From Motacilla alba alba (taxonomy: Eukaryota; Chordata; Aves; Passeriformes; Motacillidae), in contig NC_052018.1 in NCBI RefSeq assembly GCF_015832195.1, forward strand, positions 57,783,666 to 57,847,665: a stretch of 64,000 nt of DNA, in the 5' to 3' direction. Under the pieces are notes generated by a model. The model searched no databases. It was not told the DNA's origin and saw only the letters and a program-made list of their open reading frames with translations. Shown in pieces: positions 24,100 to 34,619 of the stretch. The stretch's first letter is position 1. Every line of letters starts with the position of its first letter. A program made the translations under genes and the position numbers.

Positions 24100-24981
24100 G
24101 TAAGCCATTTCTTAAATTCCATTTGTATGACTTTAGAGCACAGTATTTACTGGAGAATCTGCATCTTCTTGGATGTGTTGACCTTAAGAATGAAAACAAA
24201 CCCATAAATGTTATTCAGCATCTCAAATAAGATTACTGGAATGAAAGAAGTAGAAATACAGCTTACTATTTTAGGAATATGTAATAAAGAAAAAAATCAC
24301 TGATCCATATATGGTTGTGGGTTAATACAGTCCAATCAATTACTCGTGCTACAGGATACTTAAAAATACCACTAGAATCAAGGAAGTGCAGTGTATAAAA
24401 ATAGTGTTTATTCTTTGGATCATATTATCTTTGTGATTATTAAATAAGACTGGAAAGCTTCAACTTAGTCTGAGATATATATATGTATGTATATATATGT
24501 ATTTATATGTATGTATGTATTTTATATATATATATATGTATGTAGAGCACATGCAGCTTGAGCAGATTGTAACGAGCATTTGTAATTTATACATTTTCTG
24601 TAAGAATTTGTATGGAAATTCCCAGTGCAATTTGAAAGTCTCATTTTGAATTTCAAGTCTTGGGGTTTTATTTAGGATGAAATTTTCAAAAGTGTGTGTG
24701 TGTGTTATAAACAGAGTTCATTAGATATTACTTCATTCTCATGCCATAATATTGAAGCTCAGGATTCAATGTGAATGGGATCTTTTGCATATATTTTTTC
24801 AGTTCTAAATATTGCATGGAAAAGTACTGGTTGTCGTACTTTCTTCTTTATAAATCTCATTTCACTGTAGCTAACTGACTGTAGGCTAAATATTGCCTGT
24901 GAGTCTCATGTAAGGGGATCTTACTAAAATCTAGAATCTCTATAACTTCTAATGAAAGTTTCATGGGGTTTTTTTTTTAAG
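24100..24981 (+). other. PLEKHG1: PLEKHG1 intron
   Basis: 882-nt AT-rich intron, GTAAGC to a T9-AAG acceptor. It contains a compound TA/TATG microsatellite (24474-24545) and a short GT run near 24693-24706. Confidence 0.78.
24474..24545. repeat. TA/TATG compound microsatellite
   Basis: Alternating (TA)n, TATG and TGTA units over about 70 bases, intronic. Probably length-polymorphic. Confidence 0.88.
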
Positions 24982-25200
24982 CGGATGGGCATTGAAGGAG
25001 CCCTATTATCTCAAGCCACCAAGCTAGGATCAAGTGAAGCCTTGCTGAATTCTAGGAAAAAGGTTTCACTGGAATCCAGTGGGCTGGAGAGCCAGTTTCA
25101 AGAGACTATTGAACCAGCCTATGGTAGTGATCACGATGAAACTCTTCAGACTTCTGCAACAGAACAGATTGATGCTGATGATGAAGAAGAGTCTGAACAG
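24982..25200 (+). CDS. PLEKHG1: PLEKHG1 exon: acidic linker, phase 0-0
   Basis: 219-nt exon with a poly-T AAG acceptor (less usual than CAG/TAG) and GTAGGA donor. It reads RMGIEGALLSQATKLGSSEA and ends in an acidic DADDEEESEQ. Its length is a multiple of three and both ends are phase 0, so it could be skipped without breaking the frame. No domain recognised; probably disordered. Confidence 0.85.
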
Positions 25201-26305
25201 GTAGGAAAAAGTGGGGAAAAAATAAAATATTGTTTTCTTGGGGAGAATAGAAGAAGGATTAAAATTATATGTAAAACAGACAGGAATGTGTCGCAAATGT
25301 TTACAACTTTCTCTCCTTAGAAAGATTTTTATTTAGGCTTCACACAATATTCACTTGCATTTTAACAGAGAAGATGTAAAAGCCCCTACACAGAGGAAGA
25401 AGTTCCCACTACTTCAATTTTACTTAGTCCTTTGCGGTCCTCCAACCTGGTTGTTACAGAAGAGTTTTACCTGTTGCACACAACTGGCTTTTCCTTGTTC
25501 CTCGGTTCTTCAGCTTATGTCATGCAAAACCCTTTTAGGCCTCATGCAGAGACAGTGCTTTCAAAGCAAGGACTTGAATATTATATTGAGATTCAGACAC
25601 TGCTGCATGTGATGGGATGTTTCTTGATCTGTGGGCCTCTGGCAGTAGCTACAGATGTGTGAACTTGAATATGAGAAGTTTTGAGTAGGATTTATTAAAA
25701 TGAGAGTCTTTATCTCCTACTACTGCACAGATGGTAGTTTTTTCTTACTCAGTATGATGTTTCCACACATATGTAGTACCTTTGAAAGACTAAAAATCCA
25801 ACTTCAAAATGTGGCTGTATTAAAGAATCTAGATTTTCAGTTTATTTGGTTTCGTTGATACTGAGACCATATTGTTGTGTGGTTCATCTATTTTGTGAAT
25901 TACATGAAACCAGTGATTGAGAGTCTTTCTGAAGCTGACTGCATTTCCTCTTTGAAATTACACTATTTGCATTATAAATATTTCATAAAATAGTATATTG
26001 TACCAGTGTCTTGTAATTCTCCCTCTTGCCAATATAAGTAAGACTGAAAGAATGAGTAAGCAAAAAATAATACCACAAAAAATTGATACTGTTAGCTTAG
26101 TGGTTACTACTGGATGTGGCAATGATACTTTTACAGGTTTTATAAGCTCTGAATAATTCTTGTGGCAGTGCTAACGACTCATAAGCTGTTTCATCTCCCA
26201 GTATAGATCCCTGACCTGTTGTAGCTCCTAGTAATTTCTCTGAACCAGACTTTACAAAGAACTGTAGGTTTTCTTATCCCTCACATTTTTTCTTTAAAAT
26301 CACAG
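25201..26305 (+). other. PLEKHG1: PLEKHG1 intron
   Basis: 1.1-kb AT-rich intron ending AAATCACAG. No repeat or gene recognised. Confidence 0.78.
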
Positions 26306-26413
26306 CAAAACTCAATGCAGAAATCAAAAGGGGGAAGAAAAAGACTTAATAGTCAAGCTGCTGAAAATGTTGAGAAACGGAGAAGTCTCAATCTCAATAA
26401 ATGTGAAATGCAG
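26306..26413 (+). CDS. PLEKHG1: PLEKHG1 exon: basic linker, phase 0-0
   Basis: 108-nt exon reading QNSMQKSKGGRKRLNSQAAE, then NVEKRRSLNLNKCEMQ. It is Lys/Arg-rich, in contrast to the acidic exon before it, and KGGRKR and EKRRS could act as basic localisation or phosphorylation sites (inference). A multiple of three with both ends in phase 0, so skippable in frame. Confidence 0.83.
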
Positions 26414-27238
26414 GTAAGTAATTATTATTTTTTACTTCTATTTTGCTATGCATCATAGGTATGTCAAAGAAATCTGTTTTCCCTAGGTTGACAGATACAT
26501 CATCATCTGTTTATGTCTTGTATCAATGTTCATGTGATTAAAATATTCATGTCTATGACAAAGGACTCTTTCTTTTAGGGGCTGGGAAAAACAAGTAACT
26601 AGCTAAACCAATCAGCATTAACTGAAGACAAAAGGAATTATATTTCCCTCTCTCCCCCAAACTCTGGCCAGCAATATCTAAAGCATCATTTATGTTTGCA
26701 TTAGGGAGCATGTGGCCTTGCTGTAAATTAGATCTGGATGAAAACTTACACTAAAAAAAAAAAAAAAGACATTTTCAGTGGCATGTGCTAGAGAGCATTA
26801 GATTCCTTCCTGCTAGGGTTATAGGCAAGGAAAAGGAGAAGAACAAAACTTTTGGCACAAGCCCAGAGTCAGATTAGCTTAATCCAACTGTGAAACTGCA
26901 GAGTTAGCATAAAAGGTTTAATCCAACTCCTGCCAAACAAATTTGCCTTTAATTACTCATGCATTAACATAAGCTACTGTCTTTTTTATTTGAAGTAAGA
27001 TGTTATTAAACACTGAGAGTGAACGCTGAGCCATGGTAAGGATTAGGAGGCAAAGTAGTCTGGCACTGCCACCTTGGCTCCCTCACTCTCTGTTGAGAGA
27101 GAGCACTTGCCCTGCCCATCTCCACATGATTCTCTGCTGTAGGACAGACTGGTGCTGTGGCAGTCCTGTGAAAAGAGGGAATTGCTGTATTATTACAGGG
27201 ATATGCTAATGTTACCTGCAAATTTCAAATCTCCACAG
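26414..27238 (+). other. PLEKHG1: PLEKHG1 intron
   Basis: 825-nt intron, GTAAGT to CTCCACAG, with an A-run near 26752-26767. A second possible acceptor (ATTACAG, about 27192-27198) lies 40 nt upstream of the chosen one. Confidence 0.78.
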
Positions 27239-28907
27239 AGCTCCAAGGACCCTTCAGATGAAGAGTCAATGCAGTTGAATACCGATCTTCCATTTTCCTG
27301 CGCAGCTAGGCAGCCACAGTCTCCTAGACAGTTCAGCACACCCCAGAGCAACTCTCTGATCATGAATATCCTGGGGGGAAGTACCTCTGTCAGAAACATC
27401 TGGACGGACCATCAGATCAGGCAGGCATTGTTCCCCAGCCGGCGCCCACCTTATGAGAACGAAGATGATGAGGATGATTACCAGATGTTTGTACCATCAG
27501 CGTCTACGTCCAACACAAGCTCAGCTCCTGGTGGAGAAAGGAGGGGTTCTTCTGGCCGTCCATGCAGCTGGCACTTGGGGCAAGTGCCTCACAACGAGAC
27601 TTCCAGCCCCACTCGTCACAAAATTGTTAGACGGGCCAGTAGTGCTGGTGAAAGCAACACGTGTCCAGCCAGCGCCAGGTATAAAACAGGGGAGCGTGGC
27701 GCTCGAATGGAAGTGAAGACAGCAGAGGGGAGCAGTAGGAATGCGTATCCCGAATCTTCAGAGGAGCTGACTATTGATGATATTGAACATGTTTATGATA
27801 ATATAAGCTATGAAGACTTAAAGCTGATGGGTCTGACAAGAAGGGAGGAGACACATCATGGTCCCCGGAGATCAGCTAGAGACTCTCTGTATGAGGCTGA
27901 AAACAAGGGCAGCTCAGATTCAACTTCCAAAAAGAAAACAGCAAATCAAAAGAGGACCTCCATTCATGCTAGCAGGGAGGAGATACTGCTCAGTAAAGAA
28001 GCACCAACTTCAAGTTTGGATGAGCTCAGAATTATTGAAGACAACATCTATGACACCATACGGCTTCCAGAAACATCACTATTGAATTTCAAATGTGACC
28101 CCTTAAAATCCTCTAAAAGGAGGAGTTTTCTGGAAAAAGACTTTGCATATTGTGACAATCTACGACATTTTGTTTCCGAGGAGAGTCTGCAGTTCAGTGA
28201 AGATGAAAGCCCTTACCATCGTGTTCCCATTGACACTGACTATTTGAGCTTAGTCGATAGCTCCTCCAACTCTGACTCGCTGTCCCATAAGTCTGCGGCA
28301 GACAAACTCTCAGAAGAAGTAGACGAGATTTGGAACGACCTGGAGAACTACATCAAGAAAAATGAGGAAAAGACAAGAGACCGTGTCCTTGCAGCCTTTC
28401 CTGTTTGTAAAGATGACATGCAGGAAAGGCTGCATGCTGGTAGCACACCTGAACTGAGTAAAGATGTAGAGTACTCACTGTCTACTCTCTCTCTGCCAGA
28501 AACTCCTATTTTCCCTAAAACTGGGAAGCCCAGGGCTGCCACCATAAGTGAGGCTAATCTCAGACTTGAAGACACTACACCATGCAAGGAGAACTCTTTT
28601 ATGAGTTTGAACAGATCTTCCTTCTCCAGTGAGATGCCTTTTGTAGATAGTCCATATGAGCCCACCAGTAGTGTTCTGTCCAGCACACCTGCAGAGGGCG
28701 TGGAAAATGACTTGGCTGTTACGGATAAAACTAAGAACAGAGTTTTTATGATGGCAAGGCAGTACAGTCAAAAAATTAAGAAGGCTAACCAGCTTTTGAA
28801 AGTTAAAAGTCCAGAGCAGGAACAGCCAGCTAGCAGACAACAGAAAATGAAACACAAAGATCTTGCTGCTATTCTGGAGGAGAAGAAACAAGGAGGTCCT
28901 GCTATTG
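27239..28907 (+). CDS. PLEKHG1: PLEKHG1 large exon: Ser/acid-rich tail
   Basis: 1669-nt exon, in-window residues about 463-1018. Start chosen at CTCCACAG because phase 0 joins the previous exon. Recognisable family blocks in order: RNIWTDHQIRQALFPSRR, ENEDDEDDYQMFVPS, RPCSWHLGQ, RRASSAGESNTCP, ELTIDDIEHVYDNISYEDLK, a second tyrosine motif ENIYDTI, EEVDEIWNDLENYIKKNEEK, STPELS, KNRVFMMARQYSQKIKKANQ and KDLAAILEEKKQGGPAI. The long stretches between are Ser/Thr/Glu-rich and probably disordered. The YDN/YDT motifs are candidate phosphotyrosine docking sites (inference). The frame continues 102 nt past the donor. Confidence 0.96.
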
Positions 28908-29867
28908 GTATGTTAAAAACATTTCTGTACAGATACATTTCTTCTGTAACTTTCAGTGAACTTTGTGTTCTGAACTGGAAGATTATTAATTTTTCTCACC
29001 TTGGCCATTGAGTATCAGGATTGTATTTTCTGTGTTGCAACTGAAATTAATTTTCTCAGACTGCTTTAACATGAATGGTCCTTTATATCTCATTTCTTGT
29101 TACTTGATTACTTTGGGAAGAAATAGTGGGGCTGTGTCAGCAAAGAGCAATTCAGCTGAGGCTGGAAGTAGAAATCATGCCTGAAGCACTATTGGCCTTC
29201 CTACAGAAAAGCAGTTATTTCCTTTAATAGCGTGATCTTTAGAGTTTGACTAAACCAGTGTTTTTTTCAAGTCGGTCTGCCTTCTAACAAGTCACATATA
29301 TTTGCTCAGGTACCATTCAGAATCATACCCATAAGCATAAGGAATGTGGTTAGATAAGAAAGAGATGATAATCTTTATCAGCTAATGAATGTGCAAAGTC
29401 ATGGATATGCAACAGGTCTGGAACTATATTTGTCCATGATCAATTGAAACAAATGGAAGATGTGGAGCCAGCAGACTCGATGCACCAGAGGGTCATTGTT
29501 GCCTTCTTGTGATATTTTTAAAATTCCCTAAATATCTTATTTACCAGGCCATTTTTAGAATGTTCTTTTCCATTTTAACATGAAACAAGCAGCATATTAT
29601 TGGAACCATGGGCTGCATTGTGTCCTGCATGACTGCTCACTGTAGCAAGATATTTTATGCTTCTCTTCCTCAACAAAGTGTACTGAAATGTGATGCAAAG
29701 GCCTCCAGTGTTTCATGTTACTTTGCAGAGGCCAAATTTATTGACATTACTGAAAGCTCTTCTCTGAGAGCTTTCTAATACTAAGCGTTTTGAGATTTTT
29801 AAATTTTTGTACGATTTGCTGAAATGAATACCTGGTCCCTGCTAAGTTAATTCTCTCTTCTTTCTAG
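28908..29867 (+). other. PLEKHG1: PLEKHG1 last intron
   Basis: 960-nt intron, GTATGT to TTTCTAG. AT-rich. The upstream reading frame stays open to 29011 and then stops. No other features seen. Confidence 0.8.
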
Positions 29868-30970
29868 GTGCCAGAATAGCTGAATATTCCCAGCTTTATG
29901 ACCAAATTGTCTTCAGAGACAGTACGCCTAAGGTCCCAAAGGAAACCGGGGCCACTCCTCAGGAGCCGTTAGGTGGGAGGTTTTCCACACCCATGGCCAC
30001 ATGTCCTCCCCGTTCCCAGCCTGCCAGTGAATGCTCAAGAGCAGAAGATTGGCTTTTGCATTCTACATACAGTAACGGCGAGCTGGCCGACTTCTCTCCA
30101 TGTTCTGAGTCCCAGGACGCAAAGTCCAAGAACTCATTTACAGAAGCTGGTACAAAAAGCAATTCGAAGCAGTTGCCATCAGCTGGCTCAGTGCCTTCCC
30201 TTCAAATTTCCAACCGTTTGCATGTCCCAGCGCAGAGGTGGAGTGCCATTATAAGCCAGCCAAACAAAGAAAACTTGCATCAAGATCACGTCTACAACTC
30301 GCTGGGGAGGAGAGTAAGCAGTGTAAAACCACAGGCATACAGCAGGTCACAGTCCTCATCCTCAATAGTGGTAAACAGGTCTGGAGAATCAATTGTATAT
30401 AATAATGAAATTGATAAGAAAAGGCTCCATTTGAACAGGAACTTTCGATTCAACAGCCATCAAACTCCTGGAATTGCTTCAGGATATACAGGGCCAGAGA
30501 TGAGAAAGCAGATCCCTGAAAACTATTCAGACATGATTCTGCAGGATTCTCAAAAGGTCTTGAGAGTGAACAGAGCCTCCCCTCTGACAGCACAGATGGC
30601 TACTCAGAACTATCTTTCAAATTTCAAAGATTCTGAAGATGGAGAAGGGGATGATGATGACTATGTTGAAATAAAGTCTGAAGATGAGGGATCTGACTTG
30701 GAGACTTCTCAGAACCAAACAAGGAAATCAGATCCTAAACTGCGTAACACAGATGCTGTTCCTTCTGAAATGTTCTGTGGCAAAACTGTCTCCTGTACTC
30801 CTGCAAAGTCTGCCAGCAGCAAACACGCACTTACCCCATATCTGACTGCTTATAGTGATTCGGATAAACTGAATGACTACCTGTGGAGAGTACCATCTCC
30901 TAATCAGCAGAATATTGTCCAGTCTTTAAGGGAAAAGTTTCAGTGTCTCAGTTCAAGTAGCTTTGCTTGA
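29868..30970 (+). CDS. PLEKHG1: PLEKHG1 last coding exon and stop
   Basis: Encodes the final 367 residues and the TGA stop at 30968-30970. It starts [19 protein letters not shown] and contains [54 protein letters not shown], an acidic [18 protein letters not shown] and the conserved end [15 protein letters not shown]. All are recognised PLEKHG1 tail motifs. With the other fifteen exons the in-window protein is 1385 residues, even though the N terminus is missing. The human protein is about that length in full (recall), so this bird protein seems longer. Confidence 0.96.
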
Positions 30971-31090
30971 TGCTTTCAATAATTTCTAGCTGTACTGCCT
31001 TATCATGACAGAATATATACTAGGACAATCAGTACTGGCATCACGTATTTCCATAATATTACATTATCAGGCATTGTATCGCAATAATGT

Positions 31091-31098
31091 TGTAAATA
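31091..31098 (+). promoter_or_regulatory. Pumilio-type element UGUAAAUA
   Basis: Exact UGUANAUA consensus about 120 nt after the PLEKHG1 stop codon. Pumilio proteins bind this in 3' UTRs to repress or destabilise mRNA. An 8-mer can occur by chance, so function is inferred from the presence of three copies. Confidence 0.5.
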
Positions 31099-32455
31099 GA
31101 TGCAAAATGTATCTTTTAAAAAATGGTTTAGAATCCTGGATGTGAAAAAGGCCACATGTGCGTTGTCTGGGGTCTCTCTGTAGCACATGTGAACTTCTCA
31201 TCTCCTACTGAACCTTCACATCTCTTCCTTTCTTAGGTGTGATACCCCCCGATTCTTGCCATCAAACCAGGTGTAATAACATTTGATTCTTAAGCCATTT
31301 TATCATTTGGAAACCTTGGTATTTAGACTTTCCAGTTGGTGTCCAGTGTTCTGCATCCAAAATATCTGTATGATTACTCTGGTTACATACAGGAGCATTT
31401 AGCTGGGCAGCTGCTCCTGTGACTCTGCAGATTTCTGAGCAGGGTTCTGGTGATTACACCAACAGGCTACAATTGTGTGCAATTGCACATACCTTTTTGC
31501 ACGTTACTTTTCATCAGGCAGATTCCAAGTGTGTGGGACCAATACAAATGCTACATTATTTTAGAGCAAGCTTCTTACATTTTAAAGAAAATCTAGTCCT
31601 AGTACCTGTGCCAGGCTGATAGCTGTGTGTCTGAAGCCTCTTCTGCTTTCTGGAGCTGTGTAGGAGGCAGAAGACAGGCAGTGGGGGCTTTTTACGAGAA
31701 CCTGTGGATGTGACACAGTCCTTGCCTGGGGAATGGTTTGGGCATTAGAAGGGGAGGTGTACGGCTTGTCAAGAGGGCTACGCCAGTTTTGGTACCTCCA
31801 GTGATGGTGGCGTTTGTGACACGCAAGCCAGATCTGAGTATCTTTCAGCTCAGCACCCAGCAGTCAAAAGCTGCTGGGTAGAGTTTGAAACAAAGCTGTG
31901 TGTTACACCCAGTGACCTGCTGGGCACTTGCTCAAGTCCCAGTGTCAGTAACCCTGTGAGAGAATGAGGTTTGGCCAGATTCTTGGGTGAAATATTAATT
32001 GTGGGGCACATTTGGCCCATAGGGTGGTTCAGTGATACTGCTGGTTGAGTGACAAGCTGCAGTCCCCTGGGCATGCATCTCCTGTAGCAGGAAGTGACCC
32101 TTCCTGACAGAGAGAGGTAAAAGATATCTTTTGTAAATGAGTCAGTGCTGACTCTAATCCAATTTATGTAGAATAAAAAATAGCTTAAAAATGAGAATAC
32201 ATTCCATTCTTTTGCAAATAGTGTATAGAATAAATGCTGCCGTTTAGAGCAAGGACAGGCTTTCCAATACCATCTACACTTAACTCCCCTTCATCATCTT
32301 TGTTGCACAGTTTTGGATTCTGTTACTTGAAAACATTGTACCGAAAGGATAGCCTAGATACATCTACACTGTTCATCTTGTGTGACTGTTGTTCTTTTTT
32401 GGTGCTTACATTTTTCAGATTACATGGATAAAGCCAGTACCGAGTTAAACATATC

Positions 32456-32461
32456 AATAAA
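32456..32461 (+). terminator. PLEKHG1: Candidate AATAAA polyadenylation signal
   Basis: Canonical hexamer 1.5 kb past the PLEKHG1 stop. The downstream sequence is modestly T-rich. One of several alternatives (also 32172 and 32229). Confidence 0.45.
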
Positions 32462-32816
32462 CAAAGGAATTTCATTGAAATACTGTTTTTACTAACCATG
32501 TATCACTCCTCTCAGTTACAGAGCACTGTACTTCCAGAACAGCTGATTATTTACTACATTGGTTACCATGAGGAAAAACTGAAGTTATCAGTGTACAGCT
32601 AATTACTTGTAGACTAAGATTTGAGGACTTGAATTTATTAGAACTGACTAAATTATTTACCACACGTATCTTGCATTGGCTAGGAATTGGGTTTTTTTGA
32701 GGGCTGGTCGGTCATGGTACTTACTAGCTCGTACCACAGGGATATTTGTTACAGTCAGCACACCCCCTGTGATAGGACCCCAATCTATCTAGTAAAATCC
32801 GACTGAAAAATAATGT

Positions 32817-32824
32817 TGTACATA
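32817..32824 (+). promoter_or_regulatory. Pumilio-type element UGUACAUA
   Basis: Exact UGUANAUA consensus, 58 nt before another copy and followed by an ATTTATTTA AU-rich element at 32855-32863. If functional, the PLEKHG1 transcript must extend past the 32456 signal. Confidence 0.5.
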
Positions 32825-32881
32825 TTTAAGACGCCGAGGTGTAGCAGAGCCCATATTTATTTAATATAGCTTGTAAAGTAT

Positions 32882-32889
32882 TGTAAATA
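32882..32889 (+). promoter_or_regulatory. Pumilio-type element UGUAAAUA
   Basis: Third exact UGUANAUA match in the putative 3' UTR, close to the second. Confidence 0.5.
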
Positions 32890-33072
32890 TGGATAGAAGG
32901 TAAATCTGTGGGCGCACATCTAGATTTGTTTAAACGGCTTTAGGAGAATGTTTAACTCGCATCTCATGCAATCAGTGGAATTGGGAGGGAGGGGAAAACA
33001 ACCAACCAACCAGAAAAAAGGGACTTCTACTAGTATTGTAACTTCTCCCAGGGACCATTTCATACTATTTTT

Positions 33073-33078
33073 AATAAA
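33073..33078 (+). terminator. PLEKHG1: Candidate distal AATAAA signal of PLEKHG1
   Basis: Canonical hexamer followed within 30 nt by a G/T-rich stretch (TTTGGGTGCTTTTCATTG), which suits a cleavage downstream element. It lies only 275 nt before the MTHFD1L start codon. Confidence 0.5.
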
Positions 33079-33192
33079 CATTGAGTATGCAAAAAGCTTT
33101 GGGTGCTTTTCATTGCTGGGCGCGGAAGAAGCAAGTTATTGGCTTCTGCCTGTCGAAGCTGATGTTCGGGGGGTGATTTGCATGGAGGTTTT

Positions 33193-33225
33193 TCTTGAAA
33201 AAAAAAAAAGAAAAAAAAAAAAAAG
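33193..33225 (+). repeat. Poly(A) tract at the edge of the CpG island
   Basis: Two long A runs separated by one G, ending exactly where GC-rich sequence begins. Such poly(dA:dT) stretches disfavour nucleosomes and often flank promoters (established knowledge; role here inferred). Confidence 0.8.
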
Positions 33226-33835
33226 CGGAAGCGAAAGCAGGGGAGCGGCGGGGCGGGGAGCAGGGGCAGGCGGTGCTCCATCCCTGCCCGCCCCCCCGGC
33301 CTCGCTCGCTCCCGCCCCTGCCCCGTGCCCGCCGCCGGAGCGCCCCGGAGCGATGAGGAGCGCGGCGCTGCGGCGCTGCCTGGCCCCGGCGCTCCCCGCC
33401 GCGCCGGCCCCGGCCCCGCCGCGCCGCGGGCTGAGCGCGCCGCTGCCCCGGGCCGGCGGAGCGGCCGCGGCCGCCCGGTAAGAGGCGCACGTGGGGAGGC
33501 AGCGCCGGCTGATGCAACCGGGGGGTGCGATGGTGTGGGCACGGAGGGAGGAGGGGTGAGGGGGATTCGGGCGATGCGCCCTCACTGGGTGCATCGGGTT
33601 GGTTTTTGAGGTGGGATTTTTCGGGGAGCTCGTAGTGAAATGCCCCCCTTCGCCCAGAACCGCTGGCGGGATTTGCTCCGGGTTTCGCTTTTGGTGGCAT
33701 TTTGAGAGCGGGCAGAGCTGCCGTCATGTGGCGGTGGCTCAGGTGAGGCGGTGCGCAGATGTGCGCCTGGAAAAACGTGTCCCTGGCCCCTCCACGTCCC
33801 GATTCAGCCCTGCACGGGATAGTTTGCAACGGCAT
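33225..33835 (+). promoter_or_regulatory. MTHFD1L: CpG-island promoter of MTHFD1L
   Basis: Abrupt rise in GC and CpG in an otherwise AT-rich window, densest at 33240-33500 and still CpG-rich to about 33835. It contains an ETS-type CGGAAG (33226-33231), a GC box GGGGCGGGG near 33250 and a four-run G-quadruplex motif (33241-33266). No TATA box was seen. It covers the first coding exon and start of intron 1, typical of a housekeeping promoter. The start point of transcription cannot be placed exactly. Confidence 0.85.
33353..33477 (+). CDS. MTHFD1L: MTHFD1L exon 1: start and mitochondrial presequence
   Basis: 125-nt coding part, ATG at 33353, donor GTAAGA. The N terminus reads MRSAALRRCLAPALPAAPAP and continues Arg/Ala/Pro-rich with no Asp or Glu in about 41 residues, as expected for a matrix-targeting presequence. 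MTHFD1L is the mitochondrial C1-tetrahydrofolate synthase, which makes formate from 10-formyl-THF, with ATP formed in the physiological direction. Start chosen because it begins the presequence and has a purine at -3. The frame is also open upstream, with an earlier in-frame ATG at 33182 that would add a Lys-rich stretch; that is less likely. Confidence 0.88.
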
Positions 33836-34619
33836 TGAATTGAGCTGGTCATTGGCTTCTGCAAGGGTAGGAGCTGTCAAAAATCCACTCTGTTGTCCTC
33901 TGTTTGTCTTCATTGCTGTGGGAGACAGACAGACATATTTCAGGAGGTCTCCTCTGCTCAGCTGTGTAAGTATCACCTGCACACGCAAAAGGTAACGGAG
34001 AAGAGCTGGCCGCAACTTACCCAGAATTTTTTTTTTCCAGAAAGCATTCCCAGTGCCTGGCTGTCACTAGTTTTTCCAAGAAGCAGTGTGGGAAACAGAG
34101 CTGCTTTGTCTCCCTTCTGCCAGTGGTTTTGAAAGGCATCCATGAAAGATCTGCCGCTCAAGGGGTTGGTGTAGCCCGTGTTAAGCCGTGGCAGCCCAGG
34201 CTGTAAAGACCTCAGCATCTGTCACTGCCCTGGCCAAGGGTATGGAGATGAAGGACCTGCCTTCCCCAAGAGCTGATCAGACCGCTCAGGGTGGAGGTTC
34301 CCTGCTGTGCTTCCCGTGGTGGGGCTGGACAAGCCTTCTCGTGAATTAGCACAGCCTAGCTATAAACTTTTGGGCATGTCAGAGCAATGCCCCACATACC
34401 TATTAAAAAAAGAAAACACCAAAAAACAGTGGCCTTGTAAGGTTTTCTGTACCTACCTGCTGAACATCAGCCCTCACAGTTCAGATCCAACCATAATTTT
34501 GGAGATCGAAAACTTCCATGCCCAAGCATTTCTGTTACATTGTTGACTAATATTGGTTTCTGATGCCTAATGTTAGGAGGATTTATTTTGTTAAAGATTT
34601 GCTTGTCACTGTGTTACAG
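33478..34619 (+). other. MTHFD1L: MTHFD1L intron 1
   Basis: 1.1-kb intron, GTAAGA to TTACAG. The first 350 nt continue the CpG island and the rest is ordinary. A 301-codon antisense frame crosses exon 1 and this intron (33110-34015); I regard it as a GC-composition artefact. Confidence 0.8.

Larger units (their letters stand above)
30971..33078 (+). other. PLEKHG1: PLEKHG1 3' untranslated region (extent inferred)
   Basis: AT-rich sequence after the stop with no coding frame of interest. It holds AATAAA hexamers at 32172, 32229, 32456 and 33073, three UGUANAUA Pumilio-type sites (31091, 32817 and 32882) and an AU-rich ATTTATTTA at 32855. Which polyadenylation site is used cannot be read from the sequence. 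The distal motifs hint that the UTR reaches about 33.1 kb. Confidence 0.65.

Noticed and set aside
27192..27198. Alternative acceptor ATTACAG before the large PLEKHG1 exon
   Set aside because: Using it puts the start out of phase 0 with the upstream exon. The CTCCACAG acceptor at 27238 joins in frame.
33110..34015. 301-codon antisense open frame over MTHFD1L exon 1 and CpG island
   Set aside because: It runs through Arg/Gly/Pro-rich CpG sequence and a poly-Phe from the A tract. It shows no domain, no splice evidence and no independent codon signal. GC-rich sequence lacks stop codons by composition.
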